Source: an uncultured Oscillospiraceae bacterium (GTDB lineage Bacteria > Bacillota > Clostridia > Oscillospirales > Oscillospiraceae). Taken from it: a stretch of DNA of 64,000 nt. The stretch lies in NCBI GenBank assembly GCA_934591705.1, contig CAKTPM010000003.1, forward strand, positions 1 to 64,000. The letters run 5' to 3'. Of this stretch, positions 16,834-25,392 are shown piece by piece. Below the pieces are notes generated by a model, which was given only the letters and a program-made list of their open reading frames with translations, was not told the DNA's origin and ran no database searches. The position numbers and the translations under genes are program-made. Positions within the stretch are counted from its first letter, which is position 1, and each line of letters opens with the position of its first letter.

Positions 16834-17172
16834 CTTAAGCTTCGCAAATAGCCCATAAAGAACAGCGCACCGCAGCTTCCGGGCGAGGCCGGCGGCGGCT
16901 TCATTTTTCCTTAAGCTTTGCCAAAGAGGCATAAAGAAAAAGCCGCAGACATCCCAAATAGCGGAAGAGCGGCTTAAGGGTCCTTAAGCTTCGTAAGGAC
17001 CCTGTAAAGAAGGGGCCGCCATCCTTCCCACGGCCGGAGGCCGCAAAATCTTAATAGCTCTTAAGCTATGCAAATAGACCGTAAAGAAAATGCAGAAGCC
17101 GCCCGAAAATGCCGGCAAATACCGCCGGTATGCATCCCCGCCGCTTAAGATTTGCCAATAAGCCGTGAAGAA
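16834..17172. repeat. array of five ~29-bp structured repeats
   Basis: Copies at 16834-16862, 16910-16938, 16983-17011, 17060-17088 and 17144-17172 share the form CTTAAGCTTYG.. to ..TAAAGAA (the fifth has TGAAGAA) with a variable centre. Period is 73-84 bases. Each can fold with arms that differ yet remain complementary: GGCT/AGCC, CCTT/GAGG, GGGTCCTTA/TAAGGACCC, TCT/AGA and GCTTA/TAAGC. Intervening sequences are GC-rich, unrelated and often self-complementary. The degenerate repeats and lack of cas genes argue against CRISPR. The transcribed strand, if any, is unknown. Confidence 0.75.
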
Positions 17173-17228
17173 AAACGGTCCGTTTGCAGGGGCGGCACAT
17201 CGCGCCGTTTTCGCATAATTGCTCCATC

Positions 17229-17250
17229 GGGCGGACAGGGTCGTCCGCCC
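17229..17250. repeat. hairpin repeat element
   Basis: GGGCGGAC/GTCCGCCC arms with a six-base AGGGTC loop, followed by CCTACAGGG. From memory, similar GGGCGG..CCGCCC elements are scattered in intergenic regions of related Clostridia; only one copy is in this window. Confidence 0.5.
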
Positions 17251-17381
17251 CTACAGGGTGCAGCGCAGTGTTTCCGCAAAAACCCGCCCAATTCATCGAA
17301 CGGCTCGGCGAAGTAAACAAAGGAAAAGCCCACAGTTTGTAACAAAAAGCAAACTTTTTTCCGTTCAAGAGAAAAAGTCCC

Positions 17382-17410
17382 TTGACTTTTCCCGCCAGGC
17401 CCCCTATAAT
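17382..17410 (+). promoter_or_regulatory. promoter of the NSS transporter gene
   Basis: TTGACT (17382-17387), 17-base spacer, perfect TATAAT (17405-17410). Confidence 0.85.
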
Positions 17411-17478
17411 GGCATTCGCGACTGCACTTTAGTCATTTAAAGCAGCCGCATTTCGTATACTTACAGGAGAATGAGAAA

Positions 17479-18867
17479 ATGGAACACAACAAAGGAAAAT
17501 TCAACTCGAACTTCGGCTTTTTGATGGCCGCGCTGGGCAGCGCCGTGGGTCTGGGGAACCTGTGGAGCTTCCCCTACAAGCTGGGCATGAACGGCGGCTT
17601 CGCCTTTCTGCTGATCTATGTGGTGCTGTGCGTGGTGGTGGGCTATCCCCTGGTGCTCTCCGAGATCGCCCTGGGCCGCAAGACCGGCCGGGCCGCCATT
17701 GACGCCTATGCCGCCATTGACAAGCGCTTTACCTTCAACGGTGTGCTGCAGACCATCGTGCCCTTTTTGCTCATCTGCTTCTACTGCACCTTCGGCGGCT
17801 ACATTCTGAAGTACCTGGTGGCCTCCGTGGCCAACCTCTTTGGCGGGGCCGGCGGCCTGGCCGAGGCCGGCAGCTACTTCGGCGGCTTTACCAACGATGT
17901 GCCCCAGGCCCTGGTCTATATGCTGCTGTTTTTGGTGATGACGGTGCTGGTGGTGCTGGGCGGCGTGTCCGGCGGCATTGAAAAGTTCTGCAAATACGCC
18001 ATGCCCGCCCTGTTCGTGATGCTGGTGGCCATCGTCATCCGTGCCTGCACCCTGCAGGGCTCCGCCGGCGGTCTTGCCTTCCTCTTCAAGCCCGACTTCT
18101 CCGGCATGAGCACTCTCAACGGCTTTTATAACATCCTCAGCGCCGCCGGCGGGCAGATGTTCTTCTCCCTGTCGCTGGCCAGCGCCTGCCTCATCGCCTA
18201 CGGCTCCTACCTGGGCAAGGGCGAGAACCTGGTGAAGGACGCCACCGTCATTGTGGTGGGCGACTCCCTGGTAGCTATCCTGGCCGGTATGGCCATCATG
18301 CCCGCCGTGTTCTCCTATGGCATCGAGCCCGGCGCAGGCCCGGGGCTGCTCTTCGTTTCCATGACCACGGTCTTCCAGTCCATGGGCGCGGCGGGCAAGG
18401 TGTTCCAGCTGCTGTTCTGGGCACTGGTATTCATCGCGGCCCTGAGCTCCTCCATCGGCATGATGGAGGGCGGCATCTCCTCCATCATGGATCAGCGCAT
18501 CAAGAAGGGCAAGAAGGCCTCCCGTACCGCCATCACCCTGCTGATGGGCGCCTTCGCCCTGCTGGGCAACTTCCTCACCACCGCCGATGCCCTGGGCGCC
18601 GGCAAGCTGACCCAGTGGTTCCACATCCTGGGCCAGCCGGATGTGCTGGATGTATGGGACTGCGTGGCCGAGGGCGTGCTGATGCCCCTGGGCGGCCTCA
18701 TCATGGCGGTGATCCTGGGCTGGTTCGTCCCCGGCTGGATCGACGACGAGATCGCCACCGGCAGCCGCTTCGGAGGCCGCGGCTTCTACCGCTTCTGCAT
18801 CAAATATGTGGGCCCTCTGTTCATGCTGATGATCGTCTACGGGCAGATCCGCACCTTCTGGGGCTGA
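17479..18867 (+). CDS. sodium-dependent transporter, neurotransmitter:sodium symporter (NSS) family
   Basis: A 462-residue, Na+-coupled uptake protein of the LeuT fold. The first helix carries the sodium and substrate-site pattern GSAVGLGNLWSFPY (about residues 20-33), a hallmark of NSS proteins, and there are about 11-12 hydrophobic helices. Bacterial members carry amino acids, often Trp, Tyr or Leu; the substrate here cannot be read from sequence, although the nearby aromatic keto-acid oxidoreductase would fit aromatic amino acids. The start follows CAGGAG. Single-gene unit with its own promoter and terminator. Confidence 0.93.
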   Translation: MEHNKGKFNSNFGFLMAALGSAVGLGNLWSFPYKLGMNGGFAFLLIYVVLCVVVGYPLVLSEIALGRKTGRAAIDAYAAIDKRFTFNGVLQTIVPFLLICFYCTFGGYILKYLVASVANLFGGAGGLAEAGSYFGGFTNDVPQALVYMLLFLVMTVLVVLGGVSGGIEKFCKYAMPALFVMLVAIVIRACTLQGSAGGLAFLFKPDFSGMSTLNGFYNILSAAGGQMFFSLSLASACLIAYGSYLGKGENLVKDATVIVVGDSLVAILAGMAIMPAVFSYGIEPGAGPGLLFVSMTTVFQSMGAAGKVFQLLFWALVFIAALSSSIGMMEGGISSIMDQRIKKGKKASRTAITLLMGAFALLGNFLTTADALGAGKLTQWFHILGQPDVLDVWDCVAEGVLMPLGGLIMAVILGWFVPGWIDDEIATGSRFGGRGFYRFCIKYVGPLFMLMIVYGQIRTFWG

Positions 18868-18883
18868 GCCACTCTTCCATTAT

Positions 18884-18922
18884 GCTGCCGCGGCGTTTGC
18901 CGCGGCAGCGTTCTTATTTTTC
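18884..18922 (+). terminator. terminator after the NSS transporter
   Basis: GCTGCCGCGGC/GCCGCGGCAGC stem with GTTT loop, then GTTCTTATTTTT. Confidence 0.85.
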
Positions 18923-18932
18923 CAAAAAACCG

Positions 18933-18961
18933 TTGACATCCCGGTACAACAGCTCTATAAT
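18933..18961 (+). promoter_or_regulatory. promoter of the oxoamine synthase/SDR pair
   Basis: Perfect TTGACA (18933-18938), 17-base spacer, perfect TATAAT (18956-18961), with a 68-base AT-rich leader. Confidence 0.9.
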
Positions 18962-19029
18962 GTCCCTATTCACCTAATACTAATTTAATATAACATCTAA
19001 TATTGCATATTATATAGAATGAGGTACTT

Positions 19030-20211
19030 ATGGATATTTTCGAAAAATGCTATGCCCGCTCCCAGGTGGACGAGCTCCGGGAGATGGATCTGTTTCCCTA
19101 CTTCCGGGAGTTAGAATCCCGGCAGGACACAGAGGTGCGCATGGAGGGCCGCCGGCGCATCATGCTGGGGTCCAACAACTACTTGGGCCTGACCACCGAC
19201 CCGGATGTCCAGGCCGCCGCCCAGGCGGCCCTGGCGGAATACGGCACCGGCTGCAGCGGCAGCCGCCTGCTCAACGGTACCCTGAAGCTGCACCTGGACT
19301 TTGAAAGAGAAATGGCCGACTTTCTCCGGAAGGAGGATGTGGTGGCCTTCTCCACGGGATTCCAGGCCAACCTGGGCATCATCAGCGCCCTGGTGGGGAT
19401 GCGGGACTATGTGATCTGCGACCGGGAGAACCACGCCAGCATCTATGACGGCTGCCGCCTCTCCTACGGCAAGATGCTCCGCTACCGCCACAGCGACATG
19501 GCCGAGCTGGAGAGCTGCCTGCAAAAGGTGCCGGAGAACCGGGGCGCCCTCATCGTCACCGACGGCGTATTCTCCATGGGCGGCGATATCTGCAACCTGC
19601 CGGAGATCGTGGCCCTGGCGAAGCGATATGGTGCCCGGGTGATGGTGGACGATGCCCACGCCCTGGGCGTGATCGGCGAGGGCGGCCGGGGCACCGCCAG
19701 CCACTTCGGCCTGGAGGACGAGGTGGACATCTACATGGGCACCTTCTCCAAGTCCCTGGCCTCCCTGGGGGGCTATATGGCCGCCAATGCCCGGGTCTGC
19801 GACTATGTGCGGTGCAATTCCCGACCCTATATGTTCTCCGCCAGCGTACCCCCCTCCGCCATTGCCGCCGCCAACGCCTCGCTGCGCAAGCTCAAGGCCC
19901 GCCCGGAGCTGGTGGAGCAGCTCCAGCGCATCAGCGGCTATATGCGCCGGCGGCTCCATGAGAGAAATGTTCCCATCATGGACGCCCAAACCCCCATCAT
20001 CCCCATCTACACCTATGACCCCATCGTGACCCTGCAGGCCCAAAAGGAGCTCTATGAGCGCGGGGTGTATGTGAACGCCACCCTGCCCCCGGCCTGCGCC
20101 CCGGGCGAGTGCCTCTTGCGCTGCACCCTCATGGCCACCCACACCGAGGCCCTGGTGGACGAGGCCGTGGACATCATCGCCGAGGTTTTAGGGAGGTATC
20201 CGCATGCATAA
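19030..20211 (+). CDS. alpha-oxoamine synthase, serine palmitoyltransferase-like
   Basis: A 393-residue PLP enzyme of the family that condenses an amino acid with an acyl-CoA (BioF, Kbl, HemA, Spt). The PLP lysine lies in GTFSKSLASLGGY (about 239-251), with the upstream VDDAH motif. Several stretches match bacterial serine palmitoyltransferases best from memory: PYFRELE at the start, GCSGSRLLNGTL, and PPACAPGE near the C-terminus. The start has GAGGT four bases upstream. The reductase overlapping its end is what a sphingoid-base pathway would need next. Alternatives are glycine acetyltransferase or 8-amino-7-oxononanoate synthase. Confidence 0.8.
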   Translation: MDIFEKCYARSQVDELREMDLFPYFRELESRQDTEVRMEGRRRIMLGSNNYLGLTTDPDVQAAAQAALAEYGTGCSGSRLLNGTLKLHLDFEREMADFLRKEDVVAFSTGFQANLGIISALVGMRDYVICDRENHASIYDGCRLSYGKMLRYRHSDMAELESCLQKVPENRGALIVTDGVFSMGGDICNLPEIVALAKRYGARVMVDDAHALGVIGEGGRGTASHFGLEDEVDIYMGTFSKSLASLGGYMAANARVCDYVRCNSRPYMFSASVPPSAIAAANASLRKLKARPELVEQLQRISGYMRRRLHERNVPIMDAQTPIIPIYTYDPIVTLQAQKELYERGVYVNATLPPACAPGECLLRCTLMATHTEALVDEAVDIIAEVLGRYPHA

Positions 20212-20995
20212 GATCGCCCTTGTCACCGGCGGCACCTCCGGCATCGGCCGGGAGACCGCCCTGGCCCTGCACCGGGCCGGCTGCCGGGTATATGAGCTCT
20301 CCCGCCATGACCGAGCGGTGGAGGGCCTTCTCCATCTGACGGCGGACATCACCGATGAGGCCAGCGTACAGGCCGCCGTGGAGGCGATCCTGGCGGCGGA
20401 GGGCCGCATCGACATCGTGGTGAACAACGCGGGCTTCGGCATCTCCGGGGCGGTGGAGTATACCGACACCGCCGACGCCCAGCGGCTCATGGACACGAAC
20501 TTCTTCGGCATGGTGCGCGTCAACCGCGCCGTGCTGCCCATCCTTCACCGGCAGGGCAGCGGCCGCATCGTGAACATCTCCTCCGTGGCGGGGCCCATCC
20601 CCATCCCCTTCCAGACCTACTACTCCGCCGCCAAGGCCGCCATCAACGCCTATACCCTGGCCCTGGCCAATGAGGTGCGGCCCTACGGCATCACCGTCTG
20701 CGCCGTGCAGCCCGGGGACATCCGCACCGGCTTCACCGCCGCCCGGGAAAAGTCCACCGCCGGGGACGAGGCCTACGGCGGGCGCATCTCCCGGAGCGTG
20801 GGCCGCATGGAGCACGATGAGCAGACCGGCATGGATCCGGCGGCGGCAGGCGGCTTCGTGGCCCGGGTGGCCCTGAAGCACAGCCACAAGCCCCTTTATA
20901 CCATCGGCTTTTCCTACAAGCTCTTCACCCTGATGGTGAAGGTGTTCCCGGCCCGGTTCATCAACTATCTGGTCAGCGGGCTCTACGCAAAATAA
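20204..20995 (+). CDS. short-chain dehydrogenase/reductase (possible 3-ketosphinganine-type reductase)
   Basis: A 263-residue classical SDR. The cofactor motif TGGTSGIG sits at residues 8-15, NNAG near 76, a catalytic Ser in NISSVAG (about 125-131) and YSAAK (about 144-148). A C-terminal extension of hydrophobic and basic residues could associate with membrane. Its start overlaps the oxoamine synthase by 8 bases with GGGAGG in front, so the two products are probably made together and act in sequence on a 3-keto intermediate. The exact substrate is inference. Confidence 0.82.
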   Translation: MHKIALVTGGTSGIGRETALALHRAGCRVYELSRHDRAVEGLLHLTADITDEASVQAAVEAILAAEGRIDIVVNNAGFGISGAVEYTDTADAQRLMDTNFFGMVRVNRAVLPILHRQGSGRIVNISSVAGPIPIPFQTYYSAAKAAINAYTLALANEVRPYGITVCAVQPGDIRTGFTAAREKSTAGDEAYGGRISRSVGRMEHDEQTGMDPAAAGGFVARVALKHSHKPLYTIGFSYKLFTLMVKVFPARFINYLVSGLYAK

Positions 20996-20998
20996 GCC

Positions 20999-21028
20999 AA
21001 AGCAGGTCGGTGCGCCGGCCTGCTTTTT
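20999..21028 (+). terminator. terminator after the SDR gene
   Basis: AAAGCAGG...CCTGCTTT stem extended inward by TCGG/CCGG, then TTTTTCT. Confidence 0.8.
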
Positions 21029-21054
21029 CTCCTCCGTCTTTCCCGCCGGGACTC

Positions 21055-21083
21055 TTGACTTCCCCCGGCATCCATTGTAATAT
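21055..21083 (+). promoter_or_regulatory. promoter of homoserine dehydrogenase gene
   Basis: TTGACT (21055-21060) and TAATAT (21078-21083) with 17-base spacer, 28 bases before the start codon. Confidence 0.55.
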
Positions 21084-21110
21084 GTGGAAAACACTACGGG
21101 AGGACACGAT

Positions 21111-22253
21111 ATGAAACTGGCACTTTTGGGCTTTGGCGTGGTGGGCAGCGGCGTATATGAGCTGTGCCAAAGCCGCGGCGACATCGAGGTGGCGCGGGTA
21201 CTGGTGCGCTCGGATAAGGCACAGGTGGCCCATCTTTCCACCCGCGACTTTGCGGATATTTTGCGCGATCCCGCCATCGACACCGTGGCGGAGGTCATGG
21301 GCGGCCTGCATCCGGCCTATGAATATGTCACCGCGGCCCTCCGGGCGGGCAAGCATGTGGTCACCGCCAACAAGGCCCTCATCGCCGCCTATTACGATGA
21401 GCTCATCGCCCTGGCCCGGGAGAACGGCGCGGCCCTGCGCTGCACGGCGGCGGTGGGCGGCGGCATCCCCTGGCTCACCTCCCTGGAGCGGGCGGCCCGG
21501 CTGGACACCATCGAGCAGGTGGGAGGCATCATGAACGGCACCACCAACTTCATCATGGACGCCATGCACCGCGCCCCGGTGGACTTCGGCGACATTCTCC
21601 GGCAGGCCCAGGCCCTGGGCTATGCCGAGGCGGACCCCTCCGCCGACATTGACGGCGACGACATCCGCCGGAAGCTGGTGATCTCCGCCAACATCGCCTT
21701 CGGCGCCCTTTTGCGGGAGGCAGACATCCCTGCCTTCGGCATCCGCACCGTCACCGCTGGGGACATCCGGGCCTTCCAGGGCCACGGCTTCGTGTGCAAG
21801 CTGCTGGCGGACGCCCGGCGCACGGAGGGCGGCATCGCCGCCAGCGTGATGCCCACCCTGGTGGAGGCCCATGACCCGGAGGCCGCCGTGGGCACCAACT
21901 TCAACCGCATCGGCTACACCGGCCAGGCCATCGGCTGCCAGAGCTTCTATGGCCAGGGCGCCGGCAAGCTGCCCACCGCCTCCAATGTGGTGCAGGACTG
22001 CCTGGACATCCTGGAGGGCCAGCGCCGCTTCTACACGGAGGAGATGACGCACATCCCCGTGGACAACACCGCCGAGGCACGGCCCTGCTACATCCGCACC
22101 GCCGCCCCGGACGCCTGGCTCCGGGAGCGCACCGCAGAGACCTGGGAAAACGGGGCCGTCATCACCGGCGCCGTCACCACCGGCGAGGTGCTCACCTGGG
22201 CCCGGGAGCAGCTGAAGAAGGATCCCGGCTGCTTCGTGGCCGCCATCCGCTAA
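21111..22253 (+). CDS. hom: homoserine dehydrogenase
   Basis: 380 residues; reduces aspartate semialdehyde to homoserine for threonine and methionine synthesis. It has the N-terminal Rossmann motif GFGVVGSGVYE (6-16), ANKALIA and the signature GGIMNGTTNFI (about 139-149), followed by the catalytic Asp/Lys region EADPSADIDGDD. The C-terminal ACT regulatory domain of many Gram-positive Hom proteins is shortened or absent, so feedback by threonine may be weak. The start at 21111 is 6 bases after GGGAGGA. Monocistronic by its flanking promoter and terminator. Confidence 0.93.
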   Translation: MKLALLGFGVVGSGVYELCQSRGDIEVARVLVRSDKAQVAHLSTRDFADILRDPAIDTVAEVMGGLHPAYEYVTAALRAGKHVVTANKALIAAYYDELIALARENGAALRCTAAVGGGIPWLTSLERAARLDTIEQVGGIMNGTTNFIMDAMHRAPVDFGDILRQAQALGYAEADPSADIDGDDIRRKLVISANIAFGALLREADIPAFGIRTVTAGDIRAFQGHGFVCKLLADARRTEGGIAASVMPTLVEAHDPEAAVGTNFNRIGYTGQAIGCQSFYGQGAGKLPTASNVVQDCLDILEGQRRFYTEEMTHIPVDNTAEARPCYIRTAAPDAWLRERTAETWENGAVITGAVTTGEVLTWAREQLKKDPGCFVAAIR

Positions 22254-22260
22254 GACACAA

Positions 22261-22300
22261 AAAATCAGCTGTTCCCCCTGGGGAACAGCTGATTTTCTTT
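22261..22300. terminator. bidirectional terminator between hom and dinB
   Basis: AAAATCAGCTGTTCCCC and its exact complement with a tiny loop, A-run on one side and TTTTCTTT on the other, between convergent genes. Confidence 0.92.
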
Positions 22301-22320
22301 AACATCCCTTCCCTTGGCAC

Positions 22321-23532
22321 TCAGTCGTCCCAGCCGCCGAATTTGCCGGTCTTGCCGAAGGTGATGGCCCCCTTGCCGTACTTGCTGCGGATGGCATCCA
22401 TGGCGGACTCCAGCTTTTCCTGGCGCTCATTTTTCTCCTGAGCCGCCGGATCCAGCAGGTCTATCTGCCGGTAGCTCTGGGATGCCTCCGTGATATAGAG
22501 GGCCGTAACGGTGATGGCCCGGATGGGCTCCGGGGCGTGCCAAAGGCCCCGGGCCAGCTCCTGGGCCGCCTCGCAGATGTCCCGCATGAGGTGGGTGGGC
22601 TCCCGAAGGCGCCGCTGGCGGGCGGATTGCTTAAAGTCCGCCCCCCGGAGTGTCACCGCCACGCCGCCGCAGTAGAGCCCCTGCCGGCGCAGGCGCATGG
22701 CCACACTGTCGCAGAGGACGCCCAGGCCGTCCCGCACCTCCTCCCAGCGGGTGAGATTCCGGGGGAAGGTGGTGCCATTGCCCACGGATTTTACCGGCTC
22801 ATGATAGTCCTGGGGCTTCACGGGGTCGCGGTCTAAGCCGTTGGCATAGTCGTGGAGCTGGGCCCCCAGCTTCCCCATGAGCAGCTCCGGCACCTCCCGG
22901 GGGCTGGCCGCCAGCTGGCCGATGGTGCCGATGCCGTGCTGCCGCAGCACCCGGGCCGCCGAGCGGCCCACATAGAGCAGATCCTCCACCGGCAGCGGCC
23001 AGACCAGCTGCTGCCAGTTCTCCGGGGAGATGACGGTGGTGGCATCTGGCTTCTTATAGTCGCTGCCCAGCTTGGCAAAGACCTTGTTGAAGGACACCCC
23101 CACGCTGAGGGTGAGGCCCAGCTCCTCCCGGACCCGCTGGCGGATGCCGTCGGCGATCTTTTTCCCGTCGCCGCCGAAAAGGTGCATGGAGCCGGTGATG
23201 TCCAGCCAGCTCTCGTCGATGCCGAAGGGCTCCACCAGATCGGTATACTGGCCGTAGATCTCGTTGATCTTTTGGGAATACTCCCGGTAGAGGCCGTGGT
23301 GGGGCGGCAGCAGGATGAGGTTGGGGGCCTTCTTTTTGGCCTCCCAGATGGTCTCCGCTGTTTTCACACCCAGGCGCTTGGCGGGCTCGTTTTTCGCCAG
23401 GATGATGCCGTGGCGGGCGTTGGGATCGCCGCATACCGCCACCGGCACCTCCTGCAGCGCCGGGTAGGACAAAAGCTCCACCGAGGCGAAAAAGCTGTTC
23501 AGGTCGCAGTGGAGGATCACGCGCTGGCGCAT
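22321..23532 (-). CDS. dinB: DNA polymerase IV (Y-family translesion polymerase)
   Basis: A 403-residue translesion polymerase that copies past damaged bases. The first catalytic Asp is in HCDLNSFFASVE at the N-terminus; the second acidic pair is in GIDESWLD (about 104-111), a variant of the SIDEAFLD motif common in Clostridia. Thumb helix-hairpin-helix and little-finger regions follow, and the C-terminus is an Asp/Glu/Arg-rich extension. The start at 23532 follows GAGGAGGCG. No LexA box is evident in the short upstream region. Convergent with hom. Confidence 0.93.
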   Translation of the reverse strand: MRQRVILHCDLNSFFASVELLSYPALQEVPVAVCGDPNARHGIILAKNEPAKRLGVKTAETIWEAKKKAPNLILLPPHHGLYREYSQKINEIYGQYTDLVEPFGIDESWLDITGSMHLFGGDGKKIADGIRQRVREELGLTLSVGVSFNKVFAKLGSDYKKPDATTVISPENWQQLVWPLPVEDLLYVGRSAARVLRQHGIGTIGQLAASPREVPELLMGKLGAQLHDYANGLDRDPVKPQDYHEPVKSVGNGTTFPRNLTRWEEVRDGLGVLCDSVAMRLRRQGLYCGGVAVTLRGADFKQSARQRRLREPTHLMRDICEAAQELARGLWHAPEPIRAITVTALYITEASQSYRQIDLLDPAAQEKNERQEKLESAMDAIRSKYGKGAITFGKTGKFGGWDD

Positions 23533-23676
23533 ATTTTCGCCTCCTCTCGTCTTTTTGTTCTATCTTTTCTTTATCTTATCACGGACCGGCGGCGGCGTAA
23601 AGCCCCTTTCCTTTTTTTCGCCCATGGCGTATAATGGGAAAAGGCGGCAGCGCCGCCTCACGAAGGGACAAGTGCC

Positions 23677-24372
23677 ATGATCGATTTTCACACTCACATC
23701 CTTCCCGGCATGGACGATGGCAGCCGCGACTGCGCCCAGACCCTGGCCATGCTTCGGGAAATGGCCCGGCAGGGCGTGGACACCGCGGTGGCCACCCCCC
23801 ACTTCTATCGCCGGGAGAATACACCCGCCGCCTTTTTGGAGCGGCGGGCGCGGAGCTATGCTCTTTTGCGCCCCCACCTGACGCCGGAGCTGCCCCGCCT
23901 CCTCTTAGGGGCGGAGGCGGCCTTCTTCCCCGGCATGGCCCAGGCGGAGGACACGGCCCTTCTGTGCATCGAAAACACCCGTACCCTGCTGGTGGAGATG
24001 CCCTGCCGCCCCTGGGGCCGGGCCGTCCCGGCGGAGCTGGCGGCCCTGGCGGCGCGGTTTACCGTCGTGCTGGCCCATGTGGAGCGCTTTTGGTTTTTGC
24101 AGTCCCCCGCCACCCGGCGCTTTCTTTTGGAGGGGCCCTGCCGCCTGCAGGTGAATGCCGGAGGACTCTGGCTCTGGCCCACCCGGGTCTTGGAGCTCCC
24201 CTACCTCCGGCGGGGCGCCGTCACGGTCATCGGCTCTGACTGCCACGGCACCCTCTACCGCCCCCCCTGCGCCGGCCGGGCCTACGGCGTGCTGGCGCAG
24301 AAGCTGGGGCCGGAGAAGGTGCAGGCCCTCCAGGCGGGCATGGCGGCCCTGTTGGAGCCGGCGGACAAATAG
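23677..24372 (+). CDS. CpsB/YwqE-type tyrosine-protein phosphatase (PHP fold)
   Basis: A 231-residue PHP-domain metallo-phosphatase. Metal ligands appear in DFHTHILPGMDDGS (3-16), in TPHFY (about 47-51) and in a late GSDCHG motif (about 187-192). Relatives dephosphorylate the bacterial tyrosine kinases that control capsule and exopolysaccharide assembly, but no such kinase or polysaccharide gene is in this window, so the substrate is open. The start at 23677 follows AAGGGAC. A strong terminator follows. Confidence 0.85.
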   Translation: MIDFHTHILPGMDDGSRDCAQTLAMLREMARQGVDTAVATPHFYRRENTPAAFLERRARSYALLRPHLTPELPRLLLGAEAAFFPGMAQAEDTALLCIENTRTLLVEMPCRPWGRAVPAELAALAARFTVVLAHVERFWFLQSPATRRFLLEGPCRLQVNAGGLWLWPTRVLELPYLRRGAVTVIGSDCHGTLYRPPCAGRAYGVLAQKLGPEKVQALQAGMAALLEPADK

Positions 24373-24375
24373 ACA

Positions 24376-24410
24376 AAAAGATCCCGCGTCCTGAGGACGC
24401 GGGATCTTTA
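24376..24410. terminator. bidirectional terminator between the PHP phosphatase gene and rpmA
   Basis: AAAGATCCCGCGTCC/GGACGCGGGATCTTT stem with TGA loop between convergent genes. Confidence 0.92.
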
Positions 24411-24419
24411 TGCATGTAA

Positions 24420-24701
24420 TCACTCAGCAGGATAAACGGATGCCTGCTTGCGATCCTTGCCCATACGCTCAAAGCGCAGGACACCATCGACCTTGGCGAA
24501 GAGGGTATCGTCGGTGCCGATGCCGACATTCGTGCCGGGATGGATATGCGTGCCGCGCTGGCGAACGAGAATGTTGCCGGCAAGCACGAACTGACCGTCA
24601 GCGCGCTTGGGGCCAAGGCGCTTGGACTCGGAGTCACGGCCGTTCTTGGTGGAGCCCATACCTTTTTTATGGGCAAAGAACTGCAGACCAATGTTCAGCA
24701 T
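24420..24701 (-). CDS. rpmA: 50S ribosomal protein L27
   Basis: A 93-residue large-subunit protein reaching the peptidyl-transferase centre. The N-terminus [14 protein letters not shown] carries the Firmicutes extension cut after the second Phe by the protease Prp to expose the mature AHKKG end. The start is set at 24701, three codons inside a longer frame, to match this extension. It is the last gene of the rplU-prp-rpmA operon; the terminator at 24376-24410 closes it. Confidence 0.97.
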   Translation of the reverse strand: MLNIGLQFFAHKKGMGSTKNGRDSESKRLGPKRADGQFVLAGNILVRQRGTHIHPGTNVGIGTDDTLFAKVDGVLRFERMGKDRKQASVYPAE

Positions 24702-24744
24702 GATCAAGTACATCCTTTCTGTAAGATGGAAGAACGAAGAAGGC

Positions 24745-25074
24745 TCAGGCCTCCATCACTTCGATAAAATCGGGATACTCGTCGTGGAGCCGGGAGAGAT
24801 AGACCATCAGCCCCGTCAGAAGGTTCTGACAGGTGGCCTCCGCCGTTTCCGACAGGCCGCCGGGAAGACGGAAATTGATCTCCGCCGCCTGCTCATTGAC
24901 TTTCACCGCGGCGCACAGGCCCATCACCTCGTTGACGGTGGCATCCACCAGCCGTATGGCGCTGGTGACGGCGGCACAGACGATGTCCTCGCCCTGGGCC
25001 GCATAGCCGCTGTGGCCTTTTGCATCAAAGCCGTTGATGCGGTTTTCCTCTGTGAGGAATGTAACGCTCGTCAT
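24745..25074 (-). CDS. prp: ribosomal-processing cysteine protease Prp
   Basis: A 109-residue protease that removes the N-terminal extension of L27. The catalytic pair is visible as His21 in GHSGYA and Cys33 in DIVCAAVT, at the spacing expected for Prp (YsxB). It sits between the L21 and L27 genes, its conserved place. Its start is six bases after the rplU stop with no good ribosome site, so it is probably translated by coupling at a lower level than its ribosomal neighbours. Confidence 0.93.
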   Translation of the reverse strand: MTSVTFLTEENRINGFDAKGHSGYAAQGEDIVCAAVTSAIRLVDATVNEVMGLCAAVKVNEQAAEINFRLPGGLSETAEATCQNLLTGLMVYLSRLHDEYPDFIEVMEA

Positions 25075-25080
25075 CGCCGA

Positions 25081-25392
25081 TCAGACGGAGATCTTGTTGA
25101 TCTCAACCTTGGTGTACGGCTGACGATGGCCCTGGCGTTTGCGATAGCCCTTCTTGGGGGTGTACTTGAAGATACGGATCTTCTTGCCCTTGCCGTTCTT
25201 CACGACAGTGGCCTCCACCTTGGCATCCTTCACCACGGGGGCGCCGATCTTGGTCTTCTTGCCATCCACGATGGCCAGGACCTCGTCGAACACCACGGCC
25301 TCACCGGCCTCGGCATTGAGCTTTTCGATGAACAGCATATCACCCTCAGAGACGATGTACTGCTTACCGCCGGTCACGATAATTGCCTGCAT
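25081..25392 (-). CDS. rplU: 50S ribosomal protein L21
   Basis: A 103-residue 23S-rRNA-binding protein. The N-terminus [18 protein letters not shown] and C-terminal [17 protein letters not shown] are characteristic. The ATG at 25392 is eight bases after AGGTAGG; a GTG three codons earlier is too close to it. First gene of the operon, behind a consensus promoter and a structured leader. Confidence 0.97.
   Translation of the reverse strand: MQAIIVTGGKQYIVSEGDMLFIEKLNAEAGEAVVFDEVLAIVDGKKTKIGAPVVKDAKVEATVVKNGKGKKIRIFKYTPKKGYRKRQGHRQPYTKVEINKISV

Larger units (their letters stand above)
16756..17478. other. long non-coding stretch before the NSS transporter
   Basis: Over 700 bases without a convincing gene. 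It contains the five-copy repeat array (16834-17172), a GGGCGGAC hairpin element (17229-17250) and the promoter for the next gene (17382-17410). Short open frames on both strands lack ribosome sites and recognisable protein patterns. Confidence 0.7.

Noticed and set aside
16834..17172. CRISPR array
   Set aside because: Repeat length and period are CRISPR-like, but the copies differ strongly from each other, spacers vary from 44 to 55 bases and are GC-rich and self-complementary, and no cas gene is in the window.
17066..17368. Minus-strand reading frame of about 100 codons
   Set aside because: No ribosome site, spans the last repeat and the GGGCGG hairpin, and has no domain-like pattern; it looks like translation of repeat DNA.
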